From Eubacterium sp. CAG:248 (GTDB lineage Bacteria; Bacillota; Clostridia; Lachnospirales; Lachnospiraceae), in assembly GCA_000436475.1 (NCBI GenBank), contig FR886228.1, positions 2,757-8,548 on the forward strand: 5,792 nucleotides of DNA, read 5' to 3'. The translations under genes and the position numbers were made by a program. This document shows positions 1 through 4,610 of the stretch, in pieces. Position 1 is the stretch's first letter; each line of letters opens with the position of its first letter. Below the pieces are notes generated by a model. It was not told the DNA's origin, did no database searches, and saw only the letters and a program-made list of their open reading frames with translations.

Positions 1-10
1 TGATACATCA

Positions 11-41
11 GTGAGTGGTAAAATTTGCTTTTGACACTCAC
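11..41. repeat. 7-bp inverted repeat, possible operator
   Basis: GTGAGTG at 11-17 and CACTCAC at 35-41 are perfect reverse complements separated by 17 nt. The right arm overlaps the last two bases of the TTGACA element at 31-36, so a dimeric repressor bound here could block the promoter of the ABC operon. The loop is too long and lacks a following T-run, so a transcription terminator is unlikely. The regulator is unknown. ABC operons of this type are often controlled by an adjacent GntR/YtrA-type gene, but none is visible in the window. Confidence 0.35.
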
Positions 42-60
42 ATAATTATATCAGTATATG
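31..60 (+). promoter_or_regulatory. Candidate sigma-A promoter of the ABC operon
   Basis: A perfect -35 hexamer TTGACA (31-36) is followed after 18 bp by TATATG (55-60, 4 of 6 to TATAAT). Transcription would begin near 67 and leave a leader of about 68 nt before the ATG at 135. The -35 box is convincing. The -10 box is weak in a sequence where TATA-like words are common. Nothing else recognisable is present in 1-101; the end of an upstream gene could lie there but cannot be established. Confidence 0.4.
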
Positions 61-124
61 AATTTTGAGAGTGATTTAAAACCGGAGTCTGCCGGGATTG
101 AATGCTGTACAGAATATTAGAAGT

Positions 125-128
125 GGAG
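125..128 (+). promoter_or_regulatory. Ribosome binding site that sets the start of the ABC gene
   Basis: GGAG lies 6 nt before the ATG at 135, an ideal spacing. The alternative in-frame ATG at 102 has only a GGAG at 84-87, 14 nt away, which is too far. The 11 extra residues from 102 also precede the normal beginning of an ABC domain. The 135 start is therefore preferred. Confidence 0.65.
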
Positions 129-134
129 ATTAAT

Positions 135-809
135 ATGCTTAAGTTAAGTCATATAAAAAAAGGATATAATAAAAAAGATGTCCTTATAGATGTGGATTAT
201 ACGTTTCAGGAGGGAAATATATATTCGCTTCTTGGAGGCGCAGGTGCAGGAAGAACAACATTGTTTGAATGTATATGTGGAGATGTTCCTGTAGATGAAG
301 GAGCTATAGAAATACCACCTAAGGCTAAGATATTCTATGCATCAAAGCAGAGCATACTGCCAGTATATATAACAGGCTATGAATTTATCAGTATGCTGTG
401 TGATATAAGTGATGAAAATATAAAGCCTGAGGCTGTTTTTGAAAAAGTAGGGCTTAGTATTGGGCAAAGAGATAAGCTGATAGTTGATTATACTTTTGAG
501 GAAAAGAAGCTTTTGCAGTTAGCTTCAATATATGTCATAAATCCATATATAATTCTTTTTGATGAGCCTCTTGATTACTGTGATAATGAATATATTGAAA
601 AATTTATTGAGGTGATTAATTCAGTTAAATCAGGCAGGATAGTTATCATTTCATCGGGTCTGTTAGAGATATCATTAAGAATATCGCCTGACACTATTGT
701 TCTTAATAATGGTGAGTTTAATTATATAGATAAACAAACGATGGCTATACCAGAAATTAGAAAAGCAGTATTAGATATATTAGGGGAGGCAGACAATGAA
801 ATTGTTTAA
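135..809 (+). CDS. ABC-type ATP-binding protein with degenerate catalytic motifs
   Basis: A 224-residue protein with the length and order of a single ABC nucleotide-binding domain, cytoplasmic and presumably docked to the membrane protein encoded next. Visible landmarks (numbered from ATG 135) are an A-loop aromatic Tyr11, a Walker A-like GGAGAGRTT (34-42), a Q-loop region around Lys71/Gln72, Walker B ILFDEP with Asp143 and Glu144, and a D-loop Asp150. Three key positions are altered: the Walker A lysine is Arg40 (codon AGA), the LSGGQ signature aligns without gaps to YTFEE (119-123), and the switch histidine after the SS pair is Gly175. The family couples ATP binding and hydrolysis to transport. 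With these changes, hydrolysis is probably weak or absent, so a regulatory or structural role, or pairing with a second active subunit, is possible. It overlaps the next gene by 14 nt. The substrate cannot be inferred. The fold assignment is secure; the activity is not. Confidence 0.88.
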   Translation: MLKLSHIKKGYNKKDVLIDVDYTFQEGNIYSLLGGAGAGRTTLFECICGDVPVDEGAIEIPPKAKIFYASKQSILPVYITGYEFISMLCDISDENIKPEAVFEKVGLSIGQRDKLIVDYTFEEKKLLQLASIYVINPYIILFDEPLDYCDNEYIEKFIEVINSVKSGRIVIISSGLLEISLRISPDTIVLNNGEFNYIDKQTMAIPEIRKAVLDILGEADNEIV

Positions 810-1608
810 AAAGCTGTTTGCTGAAAAGTTATTAAGATTTTATGAGGGGACTAATGCAGGAATCAGATATATGGGCATGATACCAGGCATTAAAAACCAC
901 ATAAAAGAAGAAACATTCGCTGAGAATTCAAAGGCAAGGCTTGCTGTGGGCATATTTGCACAGTTGTTTATGGTTTTGTGGGAGTTTATAAAAAAGCTTT
1001 TATATGTATTTGCACTTATTTATATACCATATAGAATTATAAGTTTTGAATGTCCTCTTATAAAGGCGAACCAGGAGCTTACTATCATATATATGTTTGT
1101 CATGCTTACTATTGTATGCGGAAGTCTTGCAAACAATATATTGTTTACAGTTGGTGACAGGGATTATCTTATGATAAGGGTTATGTTTATAAGTCCATAT
1201 ATGAATTTCCTTGGCAAGCTCATATATAAAATGGTAACAGAATTCATATTTTATTTTATCATATTAATGATATTTGGAGTATCTCCACTGCATGCGTTTA
1301 TGCTGTGTATTCTTACATTAAGTGTAAGACCTATAGGAGAAATGTTTGCGATTATGTCATTTGATCATTTTATATGGATATATGAGAACAGAAGCGTATT
1401 TAATGGTACTATTATGGCAGCATGTGTATTGCTTGCGTATGGAGTTCCTTTGTTTGCAAGAAGAGTATCATATAGCTGGATGTATGCTGTGCATCCTTTT
1501 GTTATAGTCATATTTCTTATTGCGGGTGCTGGAGCGATGTATTTCTTATGGTGGTATAAGTACTACAGAAAGATAGTAAGGGCAGCGGTTCATATGAAAC
1601 ATGAGTAA
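796..1608 (+). CDS. Polytopic membrane protein, probable ABC permease partner
   Basis: A 270-residue hydrophobic protein. I see about six membrane segments, roughly at residues 48-62, 68-84, 95-118, 143-161, 164-187, 204-220 and 232-254; the first two may be a single hairpin. It begins with a basic, probably amphipathic stretch (MKLFKKLF) of about 45 residues facing the cytoplasm and ends with a short basic tail. A polar loop with GDRDY (120-124), between hydrophobic stretches, could be a coupling region to the ATP-binding subunit. The start is firm: GGGGAGG at 783-789 is 6 nt upstream, inside the preceding gene, whose stop lies 14 nt into this one, so translation is coupled. Size, topology and position resemble the ABC-2 or EcsB style of exporter membrane subunit, but no diagnostic motif was recognised. 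The permease role is inferred from the neighbour. Confidence 0.8.
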   Translation: MKLFKKLFAEKLLRFYEGTNAGIRYMGMIPGIKNHIKEETFAENSKARLAVGIFAQLFMVLWEFIKKLLYVFALIYIPYRIISFECPLIKANQELTIIYMFVMLTIVCGSLANNILFTVGDRDYLMIRVMFISPYMNFLGKLIYKMVTEFIFYFIILMIFGVSPLHAFMLCILTLSVRPIGEMFAIMSFDHFIWIYENRSVFNGTIMAACVLLAYGVPLFARRVSYSWMYAVHPFVIVIFLIAGAGAMYFLWWYKYYRKIVRAAVHMKHE

Positions 1609-1631
1609 GAGCTTAAGCAGATATTGGAAAT

Positions 1632-1635
1632 GGAG
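1632..1635 (+). promoter_or_regulatory. Ribosome binding site that sets the start of the Asp-box gene
   Basis: GGAG lies 7 nt before the ATG at 1643. The earlier in-frame ATG at 1601, which would overlap the preceding gene by 8 nt, has only an AAGGG about 18 nt upstream. Starting at 1643 also gives a classic signal-anchor N-terminus: a Lys/Arg-rich dozen residues directly followed by the membrane helix. The start at 1601 adds 14 residues and remains possible through termination-reinitiation. Confidence 0.55.
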
Positions 1636-1642
1636 TGCAGTT

Positions 1643-3178
1643 ATGAGAAAGATAAGTAAGAAAGAAAAAGAAAAAAGAAAATTAATTGCATTCAGGGTAA
1701 TGATAGCTTTGTTATGCATAGCTGTGGCATTAGTTTTTATTCGCTCGTATTATATAAAAAACAAGCAGAATGATCTTGATATAAAGTCAAGATATACATT
1801 TTCGGTTGATATTGATGCATATGGAGATGCAATAACAGAACAGTATAAGACAACGACTATATCGTATGATGATTCCAATGTTTTAAGCACGGTTCCAGAT
1901 GTGTATTTAGTGAAAACAGAGAAAATAGCAAGAACATGGATAAATGCTTATGTAGAACAGTATATGAGTGAATATCTGCCATATAGCAAGGCAGTCAGAA
2001 AAATGAATATAGATAATATAGAAGTTCTTAATGAAGATGAGCATATAGCTTTGATTAGTTTTTCTCTCATTCTAAAAAATGCTTCATCAGATTATTTTCT
2101 TTCATGGGATGGAGTTACTGATGATGGAAGGCTGAAATGTGAATGGGTTATGGAATATTATATTGATGCACATGCTGATAATACTGCTACTATATATGTA
2201 TCATCAGCCATGAGCCCTGAGGAATATGGCATAGCCAAGTATAATGAAAAGGCGGGAACATCAGCAGGTAAGGAAAATACTGCTAATACATCTACGGATT
2301 CTCTTTCAAGATATGTTATCAGAGATAATATATTAAGTGTTACATATGATGGTGGAGAACATTATACAACTGTTCCATTAGATGTTGAGAATCTTATGTA
2401 TGAAAACAACAGTTCAAGTACACTTAAAGAGGGCAGTTACATGATAACAACCTCTAAAACGGCATTTATATATGGAGGGAAGCAGGGGCTTAATGATAAG
2501 ATGCCTGTAACGATATGCTATTCAAGCGATAAAGGTGCTAACTGGACTACAAGCGAACTTGATAACATATATAATGCAGAAGACTATTATGTGGATTTTT
2601 TTGACGAAAGTAAAGGTGTGGTTGTATGTGGATATGCCATGACTGACAATGACAAAGAGTCATACAAGATATATAAAACAGACAATGGTGGTGAAAACTG
2701 GACTACAGTAGGCAGCGGCCCTGCCAATTATCTTCTTAAAGGTATTATATATGTTGATGAAAATGTGGGCTTTTTCTGTTTTAATTATATAGATGGCATG
2801 GATGGCAATCTGTACATAACAAAGGATGGTGGAAAGACATTTTCCAAGGTCGTTTTTCCTGAACAGGAACTTGACAGTACAGCAAGGTCAGAGACAGGAA
2901 CATCTTCCATGCAGCAGTCAGATGAATTAAAGTGGAGTGATGTTTATAAGGAAGCACTTGTTCCGGTTGTTGACGATAAAGGCGTGATTACAGTATATGT
3001 TACACAGGGAAGCGATGGAACGTATAATGATGGAAAGACAGCAGCCAAGTACCAGTCATCAGATAAGGGTGAAAGCTGGGTATATATAAGCCAGCTTGAG
3101 ATAACCAAGAATCAGAATAACCAGAATAATAAGAATAATAAAAATAGTGGTACAAAGACAACAACAGCTAAGTCATAG
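1643..3178 (+). CDS. Membrane-anchored surface protein with Asp-box (BNR-like) repeats
   Basis: A 511-residue protein. Residues 2-13 are Lys/Arg-rich, and about 15-34 form one hydrophobic helix without a lipobox, so it should be a type II membrane protein with nearly all its mass outside. Residues about 45-200 form a mixed alpha/beta region I do not recognise; an NTF2-like fold is only a guess. A Thr/Ser/Asn-rich linker follows at about 200-226. Five Asp-box motifs then occur: TYDGGEHY (234), SSDKGANW (294), KTDNGGENW (345, one residue longer), TKDGGKTF (393) and SSDKGESW (472). The spacing of 48-79 residues suits blades of a beta-propeller, as in BNR/YCF48-like proteins. The Asp-box is structural, so sialidase or other glycosidase activity should not be assumed. 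The C-terminus (489-511) is an Asn/Lys/Gln/Thr-rich tail. The gene follows the membrane protein with only a 34-nt gap and is probably a surface partner of the ABC-like complex. Confidence 0.8.
   Translation: MRKISKKEKEKRKLIAFRVMIALLCIAVALVFIRSYYIKNKQNDLDIKSRYTFSVDIDAYGDAITEQYKTTTISYDDSNVLSTVPDVYLVKTEKIARTWINAYVEQYMSEYLPYSKAVRKMNIDNIEVLNEDEHIALISFSLILKNASSDYFLSWDGVTDDGRLKCEWVMEYYIDAHADNTATIYVSSAMSPEEYGIAKYNEKAGTSAGKENTANTSTDSLSRYVIRDNILSVTYDGGEHYTTVPLDVENLMYENNSSSTLKEGSYMITTSKTAFIYGGKQGLNDKMPVTICYSSDKGANWTTSELDNIYNAEDYYVDFFDESKGVVVCGYAMTDNDKESYKIYKTDNGGENWTTVGSGPANYLLKGIIYVDENVGFFCFNYIDGMDGNLYITKDGGKTFSKVVFPEQELDSTARSETGTSSMQQSDELKWSDVYKEALVPVVDDKGVITVYVTQGSDGTYNDGKTAAKYQSSDKGESWVYISQLEITKNQNNQNNKNNKNSGTKTTTAKS
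3107..3148 (+). repeat. AAT/AAG/CAG-rich low-complexity codon run
   Basis: Near-trinucleotide repetition of AAT with AAG, AAA and CAG codons encodes the Asn/Lys/Gln tail of the Asp-box protein. The run is in frame and ends shortly before the stop at 3176-3178. Such tracts can gain or lose codons by slippage and probably form a flexible hydrophilic tail outside the propeller. Confidence 0.6.
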
Positions 3179-3241
3179 TCCAATTAATGCATTCAAATGA
3201 TGAATTCAGATTTAAAGTTAACTTAAAAGTCATATGTATTT

Positions 3242-3288
3242 AAATTTATACTGTTAAATTTACGTGACAAATTTATAGTACAATTTAT
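3242..3288 (+). repeat. Four iterated AAATTTA-like words
   Basis: AAATTTA begins at 3242, 3256 and 3269, and CAATTTA at 3281, giving steps of 14, 13 and 12 bp. The first two copies sit in the palindrome TAAATTTA. The array leads into and overlaps the candidate promoter at 3264-3291, so it could be an UP-element-like or protein-binding track. In such AT-rich sequence, chance repetition cannot be excluded. Confidence 0.4.
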
Positions 3289-3291
3289 ACT
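3264..3291 (+). promoter_or_regulatory. Candidate promoter P1 upstream of carAB
   Basis: GTGACA (3264-3269, 5 of 6 to TTGACA) and TATACT (3286-3291, 5 of 6 to TATAAT) are separated by 16 bp. The predicted start is near 3298, inside the ARG box at 3290-3307. It is the best-matched promoter in the intergenic region, and the overlapping operator supports it. A second reading, TTGAAT (3292-3297) with TG-A-TAATAT (3311-3319), is possible but weaker. Confidence 0.5.
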
Positions 3292-3307
3292 TGAATTATT
3301 ATGCACA
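3290..3307. promoter_or_regulatory. ARG box (ArgR/AhrC operator) candidate
   Basis: The 18-mer CTTGAATTATTATGCACA matches the established ARG box pattern TNTGNATWWWWATNCANA at every position except the first. It includes the informative TG...CA core (G3293, C3304). It also fits the Bacillus AhrC form, with TGAAT on the left and ATGCA on the right of a four-base A/T centre. It begins within the -10 box of P1 and covers its predicted start, a position suited to repression by arginine-bound ArgR. carAB makes carbamoyl phosphate for arginine synthesis, so the target makes sense. ARG boxes often occur in pairs; only a poor second match (TGAATTCAGATTTA, 3201-3214) was seen. The assignment is by eye, without a scored matrix search. 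Confidence 0.6.
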
Positions 3308-3331
3308 GTATGATAATATTTATAGAGTTTA

Positions 3332-3363
3332 AGAAAAAAAGGCATTTTTGTGTCTTTTTTTTT
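3332..3363 (+). terminator. Rho-independent terminator-like hairpin (or carAB attenuator)
   Basis: AAAAAAAGGCA (3334-3344) pairs with TGTCTTTTTTT (3351-3361) around a 6-nt loop TTTTTG. There is one G-U pair in the GC-containing core, and a nine-T run at 3355-3363. The A-tract and T-tract make it nearly symmetrical, so it might work in both directions. It lies about 155 nt after the Asp-box gene stop and 170 nt before the carA start. It may end the upstream operon, or may stop transcripts from P1 unless anti-terminated. Confidence 0.6.
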
Positions 3364-3371
3364 GCGCAAAA
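3360..3371. repeat. 12-bp perfect palindrome TTTTGCGCAAAA
   Basis: TTTTGCGCAAAA is self-complementary and directly abuts the T-run of the terminator-like hairpin. Its GCGCA also finds a partner, TGCGC, at 3414-3418 with a further AA/TT match, which would allow a long-range stem over about 45 nt. It could be a protein site or simply part of leader RNA folding. No function is assigned. Confidence 0.4.
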
Positions 3372-3438
3372 GTCAATTGAAACTATATAAAGACTATTAA
3401 AAGTTGTGATTTGTGCGCTATATAAAATCTGAAAAATA

Positions 3439-3444
3439 TATAAT
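3439..3444 (+). promoter_or_regulatory. Candidate -10 element of a second carAB promoter (P2)
   Basis: A perfect TATAAT lies downstream of the terminator-like hairpin and 88 nt before the carA ATG, giving a predicted leader of about 80 nt. No acceptable -35 box exists at 16-18 bp (the sequence there is GC(T)-type, for example CGCTAT at 3416-3421), and there is no TG extension. The assignment rests on the -10 match and on the need for a promoter after the hairpin if that hairpin is a full terminator. Confidence 0.35.
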
Positions 3445-3512
3445 AATGAACTTCATTTTATGACTGCATTTTCGGGGTTTATGATCTTAAACAATAATCA
3501 ATTTAATATACG

Positions 3513-3527
3513 AAAGGAAATAGGTGG
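3513..3527 (+). promoter_or_regulatory. Double ribosome binding site at the carA start
   Basis: Two sites serve two in-frame starts 9 nt apart. AGGTGG (3522-3527) is 5 nt from the ATG at 3533, and AAAGGA (3513-3518) is 5 nt from a GTG at 3524. The ATG gives the family-typical N-terminus MKAFLILEDGT, so it is preferred. The GTG would add Met-Ala-Phe. Confidence 0.55.
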
Positions 3528-3532
3528 CATTC

Positions 3533-4606
3533 ATGAAAGCATTTTTAATACTTGAAGATGGAACAGTATTTAAGGGAACAAGTATTGGTTCCACTCGCGA
3601 AGTTATTAGCGAAATAGTTTTTAATACTTCGATGACAGGATATCTGGAGGTGTTGACTGATCCTTCATATGCAGGACAGGCAGTTACAATGACATATCCT
3701 CTGATTGGCAACTATGGCATCTGCTATAAAGATATGGAGTCTGAAAAAGCATGGCCAGACGGATTTATTGTGAGAGAGTTATCAAGGATGCCAAGTAACT
3801 TCAGAAATGAAGCTCCTATACAGAAGTTCCTTTTAGATAATGATATACCAGGTATCTGTGGTATAGATACAAGAGCCCTTACTAAGATATTAAGAGAAAA
3901 GGGTACTATGAACGGAATGATTACAACTAACGAAAACTATAATCTTGATGAAGTACTTCCTAAGATTAAGGAATACAAGGTTGCAGGAGTTGTAAGAAAG
4001 GTTACATGCAAGGAAAAGTATGTACTTAACGGAGATGGACCAAGAGTTGCACTTATGGACTTTGGTGCTAAGAAGAACATTGCTAAGTCTCTTAATGACA
4101 GAGGCTGTGAGGTTACAGTATATCCAGCGTATACAAAGGCAGAGGAAATCTTAGCTTCCAATCCAGATGGTATTATGTTATCAAACGGTCCTGGAGATCC
4201 TAAGGAATGTGTAGAGATAATCGAAGAGATAAAGAAGCTTTATGCAAGTAATGTACCAATATTTGCCATATGTCTTGGACATCAGCTTATGTCACTTGCA
4301 ACAGGTGCTGATACACACAGATTAAAGTATGGACACAGAGGGGCTAACCACCCTGTCAAGGATCTTGCTACTGGAAAGGTATATATATCAACACAGAATC
4401 ATGGTTATGTTGTAGATGAAGCAACACTTAATCCAGAGGTTGCTGAACCAGCATTTGAAAATGTTAATGATAAGACTAATGAAGGTCTTTCTTATAAGGG
4501 CAAGAATATATTTACTGTACAGTTCCATCCGGAGGCTTGTGCAGGACCACAGGATACAGCGTATCTTTTTGACAGATTTATGGATATGATGAAGAAGGAG
4601 GACTAA
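3533..4606 (+). CDS. carA: Carbamoyl-phosphate synthase small (glutaminase) subunit
   Basis: A 357-residue cytoplasmic protein of normal length for the family. It hydrolyses glutamine and passes ammonia through a tunnel to CarB, which makes carbamoyl phosphate for arginine and pyrimidine synthesis. Residues 1-130 are the CarA-specific N-terminal domain, with the conserved NTSMTGYLEVLTDPSY at 31-46 and GICGIDTRALTK at 107-118. From about 169 to 352 lies a class I glutamine amidotransferase domain. It has the oxyanion-region SNGPGDP (217-223), the nucleophile Cys247 in AICLGHQ, and His332 and Glu334 in QFHPEA, completing the catalytic triad. The preceding 354-nt region carries a candidate ARG box and terminator-like hairpin, suggesting arginine control. 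carB follows after 4 nt, with its ribosome site inside the end of carA. No defects were seen. The subunit could be arginine-specific or shared with the pyrimidine pathway. Confidence 0.97.
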   Translation: MKAFLILEDGTVFKGTSIGSTREVISEIVFNTSMTGYLEVLTDPSYAGQAVTMTYPLIGNYGICYKDMESEKAWPDGFIVRELSRMPSNFRNEAPIQKFLLDNDIPGICGIDTRALTKILREKGTMNGMITTNENYNLDEVLPKIKEYKVAGVVRKVTCKEKYVLNGDGPRVALMDFGAKKNIAKSLNDRGCEVTVYPAYTKAEEILASNPDGIMLSNGPGDPKECVEIIEEIKKLYASNVPIFAICLGHQLMSLATGADTHRLKYGHRGANHPVKDLATGKVYISTQNHGYVVDEATLNPEVAEPAFENVNDKTNEGLSYKGKNIFTVQFHPEACAGPQDTAYLFDRFMDMMKKED

Positions 4607-4610
4607 GACA

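Larger units (their letters stand above)
3179..3532. other. 354-nt intergenic control region before carAB
   Basis: No credible gene was found on either strand. The first 60 nt (3179-3240) hold only AT-rich sequence with small palindromes such as TGAATTCA (3201-3208) and AAGTTAACTT (3215-3224), and no terminator directly after the Asp-box gene. From 3242 on, a repeat array, a candidate promoter, an ARG box, a hairpin with T-run, a 12-bp palindrome and a TATAAT element follow; they are listed separately. No PyrR-binding loop, T-box or other riboswitch core was recognised. Confidence 0.7.

Noticed and set aside
102..134. Upstream in-frame ATG start for the ABC gene
   Set aside because: Its nearest GGAG is 14 nt away, and the added residues are not part of the ABC fold. 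The ATG at 135 has a well-spaced GGAG.
1685..1745. Lipoprotein signal in the Asp-box protein (a Cys in the hydrophobic segment)
   Set aside because: The Cys is preceded by Ala-Leu-Leu and lies inside the helix, which does not fit a lipobox with a small residue before Cys. A signal anchor fits better.
1643..3178. Sialidase call from the Asp-boxes
   Set aside because: Asp-boxes are structural and occur in many propellers. No catalytic Arg triad or Tyr/Glu pair could be assigned.
3191..3205. ATTCA/TGAAT hairpin just after the Asp-box gene as a terminator
   Set aside because: The stem is only 5 bp, AT-rich, and has no T-run after it.
3301..3390. Possible 29-codon leader peptide (ATG 3301) running through the terminator-like hairpin
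   Set aside because: It has no Shine-Dalgarno and starts only about 3 nt after the predicted transcript start. The Lys and Phe runs simply translate the A- and T-tracts.
3179..3532. PyrR-binding leader or riboswitch before carAB
   Set aside because: No sequence like the PyrR anti-antiterminator consensus and no known riboswitch core was found by eye.
3460..3555. Possible 31-codon ORF overlapping the start of carA
   Set aside because: It has no ribosome binding site upstream and overlaps carA in another frame. It looks like chance.
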